From the NCBI GenBank assembly GCA_016865015.1, contig CP018226.1, positions 310,001 to 374,000 of the forward strand: a stretch of DNA of 64,000 nt, read 5' to 3'. Each line of letters starts with the position of its first letter. Within the stretch, counting starts at the first letter, position 1. This DNA is from Rhizobiales bacterium IMCC20636. GTDB lineage: Bacteria > Pseudomonadota > Alphaproteobacteria > Rhizobiales > GCA-2746425. Below, in pieces: positions 45,016-54,413 of the stretch. Made by a program: the position numbers and the translations under genes. Under the pieces are notes generated by a model. The model made no database searches and was not told the DNA's origin. It saw only the letters and a list, made by a program, of their open reading frames with translations.

Positions 45016-45179
45016 GCTCAATGCATATGTGCTTTGAAACCAAAAGCGACCATCTTTCCAAATCGGTGGCAGCAGGTGGTAATCGTTTGAAAAATTACAT
45101 GATCGGTATCAGTCGGCGACAATTGTCGGGATTGAATTTCGAACGTCTGTCGACAAGCAAGACTGCACTGGACCTGTAG
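45012..45179 (+). CDS. Short coupled frame, unknown
   Basis: A 55-residue frame begins inside the stop of the preceding membrane-protein gene (ATGA overlap), which would allow coupled translation. It is polar, with a basic stretch (YMIGISRRQL), and resembles no family I know. It may be a real small gene of the TetR-controlled unit or chance. Confidence 0.35.
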   Translation: MSSMHMCFETKSDHLSKSVAAGGNRLKNYMIGISRRQLSGLNFERLSTSKTALDL

Positions 45180-45186
45180 GACAGGA

Positions 45187-45310
45187 TCAGCTTGACGAGG
45201 CTGGTGCCAGCTTTTTCGTCGAATCGTTGTTCGGCGCGGTCTGGTGTCTGAAGACCAGCAGCAGGATCATGCTGGCGATCAGCATGGCTGTGCCGCCATC
45301 AAAGGTGATG
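45187..45310 (-). pseudogene. Fragment of a membrane-protein C-terminus
   Basis: On the minus strand a frame of about 41 codons reads like the end of an integral membrane protein (GGTAMLIASMILLLVFRHQ, then a polar tail and stop). It has no start or upstream part: to the right it runs directly into a GAF-like fragment coded on the other strand. The junction near 45300 looks like a deletion scar. Confidence 0.35.
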
Positions 45311-45460
45311 CTGATGTTGGCCGGACAGCGCCTGATCGGGGCATTCACCGTCTATCGCCAGACGGTGCGCCCGTTTGACGACAAGGCGCTTGAAACGGCT
45401 CAGATGTTTGCCGACCAAAGTGTCATTGCCATTGAAAACGCGCGGCTGATCAACCGCTGA
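45287..45460 (+). pseudogene. GAF-domain fragment
   Basis: The frame ending at 45460 contains RLIGAFTVYRQTVRPFDDKALE followed by FADQSVIAIENARL, which is the standard C-terminal half of a GAF sensor domain as found in histidine kinases and adenylate cyclases. There is no first half, no plausible start in the domain, and a stop directly after it, where kinase or cyclase domains would normally follow. It is therefore a remnant. Confidence 0.75.
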
Positions 45461-45464
45461 TGGT

Positions 45465-46499
45465 CTATTGCCAACTTTGTGACAGATCGAATGCGGCTGA
45501 CTTTTCGGCATCGGTCAGGTCCTTGAACCAGTCGGCCAGCCAAGTGTCTTCCAGACCGGCGCGGCGGGCAATGAGATACCACTTGCCCGCTTCAACCTGA
45601 TTTCTTTCAATGCCGGTTCCGGTGGCCAGCAATCGGGCTATGCGAGATTGCGCGACCGGGTTGCCGGCCAATGCAGCGCGCAGGAACCAGCTGGCCGCGG
45701 CTTCGTGGTCGGCATCGATCCCGCGTCCTTCATAGAGCATGGTGGCCAGATCAATCTGGGCATCGGCAAGGCCCTGCTCTGCGGCCTTTTGATACCACTC
45801 TGCGGCCACACTTTCATCGCGCGCAACGCCTGCGCCCTGGTCATAGGCTCCCCCCAGCGCATATTGCGCTTCGGCGTGTCCGGCCAGCGCTGCACGCCGC
45901 AAATAGGCTCCGGCAACGCCGACATTGCGCTCCACGCCTTCGCCTTCCAGATAGAGGAGGGCCAGATTATACAGCGCGTCTGCATGGCCAGTGCTGCCAG
46001 CTGCCTTGAACATTTGTGCAGCGATCGCCTTGTCTGGCAGAACGCCATGACCGCGCAGATGCATCATGCCAAGCGCAAATTTTGCCTGTGGATCGCCGGA
46101 TTTCGCGGCAAGACGAAACCAGTCTGCTGCCTGACGATAGTTTTTCGCCATGCCTTCGCCCTGATAGAGGATTTGGCCCACAAGGGTTTGTGACGGGGCA
46201 TCACCTTCCTTGGCTTTTTCCAACGCCAGACCAAAGGCTTCCAGATAATAGCCACGCTGATAGGCGCCAAAGGCCGGGTCCAGAATCGGGGGCGGCAATT
46301 TGGTTGTAGCGGCGCCAGAACCGGTGGATTCGTCGTTGGCAGTTTTCGGCGTTGCATCGGGATCAATCGCGTCCGTCTCCTGAGCTTGTGCAGAAGCCAA
46401 GGCCAACCCGAAGAAAACAAACACTGTCAAAAGCGCGTGGTGCAAGGTGATCAAAATCCCGATGATGTTGCCAGATGGGAGGTGCCACAGATGTGACAC
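45465..46499 (-). CDS. Sel1-like repeat exported protein
   Basis: A 344-residue protein with an N-terminal hydrophobic export segment (about residues 12-40, ending near ASAQAQE), a Pro/Thr-rich spacer and about six Sel1/TPR-type repeats of 36 residues (for example AADWFRLAAKSGDPQAKFALGMMHLRGHGV and AYLRRAALAGHAEAQYALGGAYDQGAGV). Such proteins are scaffolds for protein contacts in the periplasm. It ends the glycolysis run; the 15-base gap to the ThiE-like gene suggests co-transcription. Confidence 0.9.
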   Translation of the reverse strand: MSHLWHLPSGNIIGILITLHHALLTVFVFFGLALASAQAQETDAIDPDATPKTANDESTGSGAATTKLPPPILDPAFGAYQRGYYLEAFGLALEKAKEGDAPSQTLVGQILYQGEGMAKNYRQAADWFRLAAKSGDPQAKFALGMMHLRGHGVLPDKAIAAQMFKAAGSTGHADALYNLALLYLEGEGVERNVGVAGAYLRRAALAGHAEAQYALGGAYDQGAGVARDESVAAEWYQKAAEQGLADAQIDLATMLYEGRGIDADHEAAASWFLRAALAGNPVAQSRIARLLATGTGIERNQVEAGKWYLIARRAGLEDTWLADWFKDLTDAEKSAAFDLSQSWQ

Positions 46500-46514
46500 A
46501 AGAGGTTTGAGCCT

Positions 46515-47156
46515 CTAACCATCCTGTAGCAGAGCATGAACCTGCTTTATGGCAGCTTCTGGGCCATCGGGGTGCTGCCAGATAAAGCTGCTCAGACCGA
46601 TAAAATCTGAGCCGGTTGCCAGAACGTCTTCGACATTGGCCAAGGTTTTTCCGGCCATGGCAACGCAGGGGATTTCAAACAGATCCGCCCACCATGTGGC
46701 CAGTTCAAGCGTCGTCTCCAATGAACTTTCACCGGTTTCAAAAACATCACCGAACAGCAGATAATCGGGCAGGGCCTCGCCTTTTTCCATGGCGTCGTGG
46801 CGGTCCTTGATGGCTCCGGCTCCGACAATCTTCTTTGGCTGGAAGCGGCTGATGACCTCTTTGAGTTCTTTCAGATTGCCTGTCAGATGGATGCCGTCCG
46901 CATTGGCGCGTCCATTGATCTGGGTGTCATTCATGGTCAGCGCTGCCGCGCCATGAGCCTGCGCGACAGGCGCTAACAGCTTGCAATCATTCTGATAAGC
47001 ATCGGACACATTGTCCGGGCCTCTGGGGGCAATCAGCACGGCTGCCACATCGGCTGCCTTCAGCACAGTGTCCAACAGGGTTGCAAATGCATCCCTGTCG
47101 TCAAACTGTGGCGTGATCAGGAACAGCTGTGTTTTTGGGCTGTGGTTTTTAGCCAT
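46515..47156 (-). CDS. ThiE-like thiamine-phosphate-synthase-family protein
   Basis: A 213-residue TIM-barrel protein of the ThiE family. Recognisable parts are ADGIHLTGN (family ADGVHLGQ) and DYLLFGDVFET (family DYIGVGPVF). These key loops differ from true ThiE, so it may not make thiamine phosphate. The start at 47156 forms a TAATG junction with fba, implying coupled translation. Association with class I aldolase is common in Hyphomicrobiales, though its meaning is unknown. Confidence 0.8.
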   Translation of the reverse strand: MAKNHSPKTQLFLITPQFDDRDAFATLLDTVLKAADVAAVLIAPRGPDNVSDAYQNDCKLLAPVAQAHGAAALTMNDTQINGRANADGIHLTGNLKELKEVISRFQPKKIVGAGAIKDRHDAMEKGEALPDYLLFGDVFETGESSLETTLELATWWADLFEIPCVAMAGKTLANVEDVLATGSDFIGLSSFIWQHPDGPEAAIKQVHALLQDG

Positions 47157-48172
47157 TACGTTTCCAGACTTTCCGACCATTTACCGCACGCCGCCAATCC
47201 GTTCATCCGGGCCCGGTGATCAAAGGCATTCTGCGCTGCTATGATGTTTTCACTGCGGCCGCTCCAGGCTTTCAGAGCTGCCGCCTGAAGGGCGCGCCCG
47301 TAGGAGAATGTCAGTGCCCATGGCAGATCATGGGCGGCGTTCATGGCGTTGAGGTGGGCGGTTGCCTCTATGTCGGACTGGCCACCGGAGAGAAAGGCAA
47401 TGCCGGGAACAGCAGCGGGAACTTCGGCTTTGAAACAGGCAATCGTCTTCTCGGCAACTTCCTCGACGCTGGCGTGCTTTGTGCTGTTCTGGCCGGGGAG
47501 CACCATATTGGGTTTCAGAATCATGCCTTCAAGATCGACCCTGGCATCAAACAATTCGTTGAAGACCGTGTTCAGAACCCAGCGGGTCACATCTGCACAT
47601 TGATCGATGTCGTGTCTGGCGTCCGGCCCGTCCATGACGACTTCCGGTTCGACAATCGGGACAATTCCGGCTTCCTGGCAAAGCGCGGCATAGCGGGCGA
47701 GGCCGTGGGCATTGGCCTTGACCGCATTCCAGCTGGGGCGGCCCTCATCAATGGAAATAGCCGAGCGCCATTTTGCAAAGCGCGCTCCCTTGTCGTGATA
47801 GGTGGCCAGCCGCTCGCGCAGGCCATCAAGGCCCTCGGTTACGGTTTCGCCGGGATGTCCGGCCAGGGGTTTTGCGCCCTTGTCGACCTTGATACCGGGA
47901 ATGGCACCTGTGGCCGTGATCAGGTCAACCAGCCGGGTGCCGTCCGATCCGATCTGATCCAGTGTTTCCTCAAACAGGATGACGCCCGAAACCGCATCCT
48001 TCATCGCCTGGCTGCGAAACAGCATTTCGCGGTAATTGCAGCGGTTGGCGGCCGTGCAGTCAACATTGATACTGTCGAAGCGTTTCTTGATGGTTCCGGT
48101 GCTCTCGTCAGCGGCCAGAAGGCCCTGTCCCCGTGTCACCATTGCTGAAGCGATGTCGTGAAGCGTGTTCAT
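47156..48172 (-). CDS. Fructose-bisphosphate aldolase class I
   Basis: A 338-residue class I aldolase, which splits fructose 1,6-bisphosphate through a Schiff base. LLAADESTGTIKKRF near residue 20, PIVEPEVVMDG near 180 and the Lys in LEGMILKPNMVLPGQ (near 225) are hallmarks. The start at 48172 is used rather than the open frame to 48250, which overlaps pgk. It lies between pgk and the ThiE-like gene in a single minus-strand run. Confidence 0.95.
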   Translation of the reverse strand: MNTLHDIASAMVTRGQGLLAADESTGTIKKRFDSINVDCTAANRCNYREMLFRSQAMKDAVSGVILFEETLDQIGSDGTRLVDLITATGAIPGIKVDKGAKPLAGHPGETVTEGLDGLRERLATYHDKGARFAKWRSAISIDEGRPSWNAVKANAHGLARYAALCQEAGIVPIVEPEVVMDGPDARHDIDQCADVTRWVLNTVFNELFDARVDLEGMILKPNMVLPGQNSTKHASVEEVAEKTIACFKAEVPAAVPGIAFLSGGQSDIEATAHLNAMNAAHDLPWALTFSYGRALQAAALKAWSGRSENIIAAQNAFDHRARMNGLAACGKWSESLET

Positions 48173-48198
48173 ATAAGGTCCGTCCTGAGTATTGATGC

Positions 48199-49395
48199 TT
48201 ATGCTGCTTTGAGTGCGTCGACGCCTGGAAGAGGTTTGCCTTCCATCCATTCAAGAAATGCGCCGCCAGCGGTTGAAATGTAGCTTAACTTGTCGCCGAC
48301 GCCGGCATGGTTCATGGCAGAAACCGTGTCGCCACCGCCCGCCACGGACACCAGCTTTCCAGCCTCTGTCAGCTTGCCTGCATGTTGTGCAGTTGCGACG
48401 GTGGCCCGGTCAAACGGTTCCATTTCAAACGCACCCAGCGGGCCATTCCAGACCAGGGTTTTGGTCTGATCCATTCTGGCGGTAATCAGCGCAACCGTAT
48501 CCGGTCCGACATCCAGCATCATGGCATCTGCCGGGATATCATCCACCGAGACAATCTGGTTTTCGGCATGGGCCTTGAACTCGCGGGCGACAACGGCATC
48601 GACGGGCAGAATGATTTCACATTTGTTGTCTGCCGCCGTCTCCATGATGTGACGCGCGGTGCCCGCCAGATCATGTTCGCACAGGGATTTTCCGACATCC
48701 TTGCCCTTGGCGGCCAGGAAAGTGTTGGCCATGCCGCCGCCAATCACCAGCATATCAACCTTGCTCATCAGATTTTGCAGGAGATCCAGCTTGCTGGAGA
48801 CTTTGGCACCGCCGACAATGGCCATCACTGGCGCAACAGGATTGCCAAGACCCGCGGACAGGGCTTCCAGCTCCGCCTGCATGGTGCGGCCTGCATAGGC
48901 CGGGAGCAGATGGGCCAGCGCTTCTGTGGAGACATGGGCACGGTGTGCGGCCGAGAAAGCATCATTGACGTAGATATCGCCAAGTTTGGCCATATTGCGG
49001 GCAAGCTCTGAATCATTGGTCTCTTCTCCGGGATGAAACCGGGTGTTTTCCAGAAGAATGATGTCGCCCTGCATCAGACCGGCAATCGCCTGCTCAGCAA
49101 TCGGGCCAACGCAATCTGCGGCGAAGGCAACGGGTTTTCCAAGTGCATGGGTGAGGGCCGGCACAACCTGCTTCAAGGACATGTCCCGGACGATTTGTCC
49201 CTTGGGACGCCCGAAATGCGCCAGCAGCACAACTTTTGCACCCTTGTCGGACAATTCCCGGATGGTCGGCAAGATGCGGTCGATGCGCGTGGTGTCGGTC
49301 ACCTTGCCATTGGCCATTGGCACGTTCAGATCGACCCGTACAAGACAGGTTTTTCCGGACGGATCCAGATCATCAAACGTTTTGAATTCAGACAT
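48199..49395 (-). CDS. pgk: Phosphoglycerate kinase
   Basis: A 398-residue two-domain kinase that makes ATP and 3-phosphoglycerate from 1,3-bisphosphoglycerate. The N-terminus [14 protein letters not shown] and [12 protein letters not shown] bind the substrate; [23 protein letters not shown] and the C-terminal [17 protein letters not shown] bind nucleotide. The start at 49395 ([11 protein letters not shown]) fits the family; a longer frame to 49533 reads into DUF924. fba follows 26 bases later. Confidence 0.97.
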   Translation of the reverse strand: MSEFKTFDDLDPSGKTCLVRVDLNVPMANGKVTDTTRIDRILPTIRELSDKGAKVVLLAHFGRPKGQIVRDMSLKQVVPALTHALGKPVAFAADCVGPIAEQAIAGLMQGDIILLENTRFHPGEETNDSELARNMAKLGDIYVNDAFSAAHRAHVSTEALAHLLPAYAGRTMQAELEALSAGLGNPVAPVMAIVGGAKVSSKLDLLQNLMSKVDMLVIGGGMANTFLAAKGKDVGKSLCEHDLAGTARHIMETAADNKCEIILPVDAVVAREFKAHAENQIVSVDDIPADAMMLDVGPDTVALITARMDQTKTLVWNGPLGAFEMEPFDRATVATAQHAGKLTEAGKLVSVAGGGDTVSAMNHAGVGDKLSYISTAGGAFLEWMEGKPLPGVDALKAA

Positions 49396-49405
49396 TTGGG
49401 AGTCC

Positions 49406-49945
49406 TTAAAACATGGAGTCGCCGCTATCGGCAATGTAGTCGCGTTCTTGTTGGGTCGGTGCGCGGCCAAGCGCTTCATTGCGCTTGGGAAAACGACCAA
49501 AGCGTTGAATGACGGCACGGTGGCCTTCGGCAAATTTCAACAAATCCTCACTCAACCCGGCAAAAAGCCGCAGGGATTCATCTTGGATGATCAGACTTTC
49601 AGAATGCATGTAGGGCATATAGAGAAATTGTCGCTGATCCGGTGTCAGCTTCAGATCATCACCGCTTGCAACGGCCTCCTGCCCCAGTGCCAAAGCCAGA
49701 TTGTCGCTGGCAAAGGCTCTGGCTTCGCCGCGAAACAACTGGCGGGTGAACTGATCGAGCATGAGGATTTCAGCCAGGCGGCCTTGTGGTGATCTGCGCC
49801 AGTCGAACAACTCACAGGCTTCCGCCTGAGGCACCAAATCGCCGAAGCGGGCTCTGACCTTGTCATCAAACGCGGCCTGACCCCCATACCAGTCATCTTT
49901 GGTGTGTTCGTCAAACCAGAATGTCAAAACATGTTCGGGCGACAT
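49406..49945 (-). CDS. DUF924 family protein
   Basis: A 179-residue protein of the DUF924 family, an all-helical protein with TPR-like features and unknown function. Typical are [34 protein letters not shown] and [17 protein letters not shown]. It lies between gap and pgk, 10 bases before pgk and after the gap terminator, so it probably heads the transcript with pgk and fba. Confidence 0.92.
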   Translation of the reverse strand: MSPEHVLTFWFDEHTKDDWYGGQAAFDDKVRARFGDLVPQAEACELFDWRRSPQGRLAEILMLDQFTRQLFRGEARAFASDNLALALGQEAVASGDDLKLTPDQRQFLYMPYMHSESLIIQDESLRLFAGLSEDLLKFAEGHRAVIQRFGRFPKRNEALGRAPTQQERDYIADSGDSMF

Positions 49946-49974
49946 GACTGCTCCCCGTCAAAAATTCGGACTGT

Positions 49975-50003
49975 AAAAAAGGGCTGCCGAAGCAACCCTT
50001 TTT
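49975..50003 (-). terminator. Intrinsic terminator of gap
   Basis: On the minus strand a run of A, a 7-bp stem (GGGTTGC/GCAGCCC, one G-T pair) with a TTCG tetraloop, and a run of T form a strong terminator two bases after the gap stop. The A-run and T-run also make it work from the other side. Some read-through to DUF924-pgk may still occur. Confidence 0.9.
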
Positions 50004-50005
50004 AA

Positions 50006-51007
50006 TCAGTTCAGCGTGCCCATGGCAACGGCTGTATCATTCATGCGATTGGAGAAACCCCACTCATTGTCGTACCAGGTCAAAATCCGGCACATCGTGC
50101 CATCCATGACTTTGGTCTGGTCCATATGGAACACGGATGAATGGCTGTCATGGTTGAAGTCGGAAGAGACCAGCGGTTCGTCCGTGTAACCCAGAATACC
50201 TTTCAACTCGCCGTCGGCGGCGGTCCGGATGGCGTTCTGGATTTCTTCAACACTGGTTGCGCGGGAGGCAATGAAGGTCAGATCAACAACCGAGACATTC
50301 GGCGTTGGGACCCGAATGGCAACACCATCCAGTTTGCCATTCAGTTCCGGCAAGACCAGACCGACCGCTTTGGCAGCACCGGTTGATGTCGGGATCATCG
50401 ACAGCGCCGCAGCACGGCCGCGATACAGATCCTTGTGCATGGTGTCCAAAGTCGGCTGGTCGCCGGTATAGGAGTGGATGGTGGTCATGAAGCCTTTTTC
50501 GATGCCGATGGCATTGTTCAGGACATAGGCCACAGGTGCCAGGCAATTGGTGGTGCATGAAGCGTTGGAGACGATCCGGTCGTCTGCGGTGAGGCTTTCG
50601 TGATTGACACCATAGACGATGGTTTTCACATCAGTGCCGCCGGGTGCGGAAATCAGCACTTTCTTGGAGCCGTTTTCCAGATGAAAGCCAGCCTTTTCAC
50701 GATTGGTGAAAATCCCGGTGCATTCCAGAGCAACATCGACATCGCCCCAGGGCAGTTCTTTGGGATCGCGTATCGCGGTGACCTTGATGGGGCCCTGGCC
50801 AACATCAATGGTGTCACCATCAACCGTGACGGTTCCGGGAAACCTGCCATGCACAGAATCATAGCGCATCAGATGTGCATTGGTTTCAACCGGGCCCAAA
50901 TCGTTGATGCCGATCACCTGAATGTCGGTCCGGCCAGATTCAATGATGGCGCGCAGAACATTGCGGCCGATACGGCCAAAACCATTAATGGCAACTTTTA
51001 CAGTCAT
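50006..51007 (-). CDS. gap: Glyceraldehyde-3-phosphate dehydrogenase type I
   Basis: A 333-residue GAPDH, which oxidises glyceraldehyde 3-phosphate to 1,3-bisphosphoglycerate. The NAD loop [11 protein letters not shown] is at residue 8, the catalytic Cys is in [12 protein letters not shown] (near residue 153), and [19 protein letters not shown] is typical. The acidic residue in GINDLGP favours NAD over NADP. It lies 64 bases after tkt and ends at a strong terminator. Confidence 0.97.
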   Translation of the reverse strand: MTVKVAINGFGRIGRNVLRAIIESGRTDIQVIGINDLGPVETNAHLMRYDSVHGRFPGTVTVDGDTIDVGQGPIKVTAIRDPKELPWGDVDVALECTGIFTNREKAGFHLENGSKKVLISAPGGTDVKTIVYGVNHESLTADDRIVSNASCTTNCLAPVAYVLNNAIGIEKGFMTTIHSYTGDQPTLDTMHKDLYRGRAAALSMIPTSTGAAKAVGLVLPELNGKLDGVAIRVPTPNVSVVDLTFIASRATSVEEIQNAIRTAADGELKGILGYTDEPLVSSDFNHDSHSSVFHMDQTKVMDGTMCRILTWYDNEWGFSNRMNDTAVAMGTLN

Positions 51008-51071
51008 GTCTCGTTTTCCTTTCCCGGAAGGGCGATCTATCAGTTCTTCGATTCTGTTTCAGGCGTCCTGC

Positions 51072-53063
51072 CTATTTGGACAGCTTTGCAGTTGCGAGTT
51101 TGGCAACAGCTTCGGCTGTGATCCCAAAATGTTCGTATAATTCCTTGTACGGTCCGGAAGCTCCAAAACCTGTCATGCCGACAAATTCCCCATCGTCCCC
51201 GATGAAGCGGCACCAACCCATTTTTATGGCAGCCTCGATTGCGATCTTAACCTTGGAGTTGCCGATGGTAGCCGCTTTGTACTCGGCGCTTTGTGCTTCG
51301 AACAGTTCGAAACAGGGAACCGAGACAACGCGTGTGGTGTGACCGGCCTGATTGAGCATCTGGCTTGCCTCGATGGCAATTTCAACTTCAGATCCTGATG
51401 CGAACAGGGTGACGTCGGCGGTTTCACCTTCTGAAATGACCACCTCATATGCGCCACGGGCAGACAGGTTTTCAGTGTCAAATTCAAGACGGGCCGGCTT
51501 CAGGTTCTGGCGGGTCAGCGCAATTGCGCTTGGCGTGGTTTCGCTTTCCAGAGCCAGTTGCCAGCACTCGGCTGCTTCAACCGCATCACAGGGACGGAAC
51601 ACATTGAGATTTGGAATGGCACGCAATGCGGCCAGATGCTCAACAGGCTGATGGGTCGGACCATCTTCGCCAAGACCGATGGAATCGTGGGTCAAAACGT
51701 GAATAACGCGAATGCCCATCAACGCTGCCAGACGGATGGATGGTCGGCAGTAATCGGAGAAAATCAGAAATCCGCCGGAATAGGGAATAAGTCCGCCATG
51801 AAGGGCCATGCCGTTCATGGCGGCAGCCATGCCGTGCTCGCGAATGCCGTAATGAACAAAGCGACCGGAAAAATCATCTGCAGTCCAGGCCACCATGCCT
51901 TTGGTGCGGGTGTTGTTGGACCCTGTCAGATCGGCAGAGCCACCAATAGTTTCCGGAACAGCGGCGTTGACCACTTCCAGCGCGGCCTCGGAAGATTTCC
52001 GAGTGGCCATTGTTGGTGGATCCTGAGCGAGTTTCTTCTTGTAGTCCAGCATGGTCTGAGCAAAACCTGCTGGCAGTGTGCCATTCATCCGGCGCTCGAA
52101 TTCGGAGCGTATATCTGAACTCAGTGTGGCGAATTGCTTGTTCCATTCCTTGTGCGCCTGAGATGAGCGCAGGCCGGCAATGCGCCATGCGTCCAGAACG
52201 TCGCTTGGAATTTCAAAGGGCTCATAGTTCCAATCAAGAGACTTGCGGGCGCCCGCAATTTCTTCCGGGCCGAGTGGGGACCCATGGGCGGCAGATTTGC
52301 CGGCCTTGTTGGGTGCACCAAAACCGATGATGGTCTTGCAGGCGATCAGCGTTGGCTTATCGCTGTTGCGCGCGGTTTCAATGGCTTCGGCAATTGCATT
52401 CTCGTCATGGCCGTCGACTGAAATCGTATTCCAGTTCGCCGCTTCAAAGCGTTTGATCTGATCGCCGGATTCCGACAGGGTCAACGGGCCGTCAATTGAA
52501 ATGCCATTGTTATCAAACAGAACAATCAGCTTGTTGAGGCCAAGGTGACCGGCCAGCGAAATTGCTTCGTGGCTGATACCCTCCATCAGATCACCGTCAG
52601 AGGCAACGACATAGGTGTAGTGATCGACGATACCAGAGCCGAATTCATCGGCCAGTTTCTTTTCCGCCATGGCCATGCCAACAGCTGTGGCAATGCCCTG
52701 ACCCAGCGGGCCGGTAGTGGTTTCAATGCCTGTGGCATGTCCGTATTCCGGATGACCTGCGGTCTTTGATCCCATCTGACGGAAGTTCTTGATCTCTTCC
52801 AGGGTCATGTCTTCATACCCCAGCAAATACAGCAGAGAATAGAGCAGCATGGAGCCGTGGCCAGCAGACAGGACGAACCGGTCACGGTCGGCCCATTTGG
52901 AATCAACTGGATCAAATTTCATGAATTTGGTGAACAGCACTGTTGCGATATCGGCAACGCCCATAGGCAGACCAGGATGGCCCGAATTGGCCGCCTGTAC
53001 TGCGTCCATTGAAAGGGCGCGGATAGCGTTGGCCATGCGGTTATGTTTTTCACTGTTTGTCAT
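51072..53063 (-). CDS. tkt: Transketolase
   Basis: A 663-residue thiamine-diphosphate enzyme of the pentose phosphate and Calvin-type carbon rearrangement. Motifs are [20 protein letters not shown], the ThDP/Mg site [39 protein letters not shown], and the pyrimidine domain [21 protein letters not shown]-type stretch seen as [15 protein letters not shown]. It heads the tkt-gap run, with a 64-base gap to gap. Confidence 0.97.
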   Translation of the reverse strand: MTNSEKHNRMANAIRALSMDAVQAANSGHPGLPMGVADIATVLFTKFMKFDPVDSKWADRDRFVLSAGHGSMLLYSLLYLLGYEDMTLEEIKNFRQMGSKTAGHPEYGHATGIETTTGPLGQGIATAVGMAMAEKKLADEFGSGIVDHYTYVVASDGDLMEGISHEAISLAGHLGLNKLIVLFDNNGISIDGPLTLSESGDQIKRFEAANWNTISVDGHDENAIAEAIETARNSDKPTLIACKTIIGFGAPNKAGKSAAHGSPLGPEEIAGARKSLDWNYEPFEIPSDVLDAWRIAGLRSSQAHKEWNKQFATLSSDIRSEFERRMNGTLPAGFAQTMLDYKKKLAQDPPTMATRKSSEAALEVVNAAVPETIGGSADLTGSNNTRTKGMVAWTADDFSGRFVHYGIREHGMAAAMNGMALHGGLIPYSGGFLIFSDYCRPSIRLAALMGIRVIHVLTHDSIGLGEDGPTHQPVEHLAALRAIPNLNVFRPCDAVEAAECWQLALESETTPSAIALTRQNLKPARLEFDTENLSARGAYEVVISEGETADVTLFASGSEVEIAIEASQMLNQAGHTTRVVSVPCFELFEAQSAEYKAATIGNSKVKIAIEAAIKMGWCRFIGDDGEFVGMTGFGASGPYKELYEHFGITAEAVAKLATAKLSK

Positions 53064-53586
53064 TGAAAGTTTCTCTTTAATCCCGGGTGGCTGATGTGTT
53101 GGTCAGGGCTGGTATGCGCGCTGTATTCCGCGCAGCCTGACGGTTTGATCCTCTGGAGCTTTTCGCAGACACATAGCATCTGGCACCGGTGAGTCAATCG
53201 GTCAGGTGCCGGTGTGACAGAGCGGTGGGCGGCGCAGCTTGGCACAAGATCAGAAAATCGTTCGGTACGGCTTACAGCGCTATATAATGAAATTAGACCA
53301 AGCCATTGTCATAAAAGGACTTGTGCGAATCCGCTCAACGGGGCAAACTTTGCAAAACAGGCTTATGGTCGGGATCAGGATGGCGACGAAGTGCTTTGGC
53401 AGGGATTGCTGAAGGTTGCTTCGCCGCATAATTGCCTGCTTCTGTGTATGAGTATGTGTGAAATTGCACCGAGTTGAGTCTTCAAGTCTGCGAAACAGAA
53501 GGCTTGATTTGAAAAATTGGTGAAAACCAGCCAATGCCGCGTGAGCAATCTTCGTTCGGTTTTTTGGCGCAACGATCTGGCATCCG
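53064..53586. other. Gene-free region between tkt and DUF4164
   Basis: This 523-base gap separates the divergent tkt and DUF4164-zapA units and holds their promoters. Frames on both strands are short or without family likeness. A small imperfect hairpin (GGCACC/GGTGCC, 53182-53210) lies about 120 bases upstream of tkt. No RNA gene was recognised. Confidence 0.5.
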
Positions 53587-53988
53587 ATGGCCCATAGACC
53601 CTTTTCAGGAACTTTTGCGAGAAATCCCAAACCTGCAGAGCCGCCTGTGGCTGGGGATAATTCTGCCGGGCAACAAGCAGCGGCTGCTGAAAGCGGCCCC
53701 GTTAAAAGCGCTGTGTCAGCGGATATCAATGCGTCACTGGAACGGCTTGGCACATCCGTGCAGCATTTGCGCGAGGCCGTGGATTATCGGTTGAAACTGG
53801 ATGAAAATCAGGGTGAATTGCGCTCTGAATTCAACCGGATGAATGATGAACGCAAACGCCTTGCTGCGCGTCTTGATCAGGCTGAAGGCCGTGGCCAGGC
53901 CATGCAGCAGGTCAATCAGGATGTTTCGCGACGGCTGGCAACTGCCATGGATACAATCCGAACCGTTCTGGAAAACCAGGCGAAATAG
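53587..53988 (+). CDS. DUF4164 coiled-coil protein
   Basis: A 133-residue protein of the DUF4164 family, found directly upstream of zapA in Hyphomicrobiales. The first 45 residues are unstructured; the rest is one long coiled coil (LERLGTSVQHLREAVDYRLKLDENQ to the end). The true start is uncertain: no strong ribosome site precedes the ATG at 53587, and a later start near 53650-53730 is possible. It probably acts with ZapA in division. Confidence 0.8.
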   Translation: MAHRPFSGTFARNPKPAEPPVAGDNSAGQQAAAAESGPVKSAVSADINASLERLGTSVQHLREAVDYRLKLDENQGELRSEFNRMNDERKRLAARLDQAEGRGQAMQQVNQDVSRRLATAMDTIRTVLENQAK

Positions 53989-54014
53989 GCTGCAGGAGGA
54001 AGAGCGGGCAGGTT

Positions 54015-54374
54015 ATGGCTCAAATCACAGTCAACATTAACGGCCGCAGCTACCGAATGGCCTGCGAAGATGGCCAGGAAGCGCATCTGCAGCTTCTGGC
54101 AGAACAATTTGACGCCATGGTGAAACAATTGCGCACATCCTTCGGCGAAATCGGGGACCAGCGTCTGACCGTTATGGCTGGCGTGATGGGCCAGGACGAA
54201 GTGTTTGAACTGCGCAACAAGGTGTCTGTGCTGGAGAAAGAACTGGAAGGCCTGCGGTCAACGCGTGATCAGGTCATGGACCGGGTCAAACAAAGTGAAG
54301 CGCAGCTTGTGCTTCAAATCGATGAAACCTCGCGATTGATCAATGAAATGGCAGAGCGCCTTGGTGGTCTGTAG
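54015..54374 (+). CDS. zapA: Cell division protein ZapA
   Basis: A 119-residue ZapA homologue, which bundles FtsZ filaments. The N-terminal strand region AQITVNINGRSYRMACEDGQEAHLQLLAEQFDAMV is typical, followed by a coiled coil (VFELRNKVSVLEKELEGL onward). It lies 26 bases after the DUF4164 gene. The 6S RNA gene that often follows zapA is not present in the 39-base gap to the next gene. Confidence 0.92.
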   Translation: MAQITVNINGRSYRMACEDGQEAHLQLLAEQFDAMVKQLRTSFGEIGDQRLTVMAGVMGQDEVFELRNKVSVLEKELEGLRSTRDQVMDRVKQSEAQLVLQIDETSRLINEMAERLGGL

Positions 54375-54413
54375 GGTGCATGACGCCCGGCTCAGAGCCC
54401 GTTGACAGAACCC

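Noticed and set aside
48250-49533. Longer upstream starts for aldolase (48250) and phosphoglycerate kinase (49533)
   Set aside because: Both extensions run into the neighbouring gene and add sequence not found in these families. Internal ATGs at 48172 and 49395 match the known N-termini.
53280-53753. Minus-strand frame of 157 codons upstream of DUF4164
   Set aside because: No family likeness, no ribosome site, and it overlaps the DUF4164 coding region in antisense.
54375-54413. 6S RNA gene after zapA
   Set aside because: 6S RNA often follows zapA, but only 39 bases separate zapA from the next gene, and no long hairpin structure was seen upstream either.
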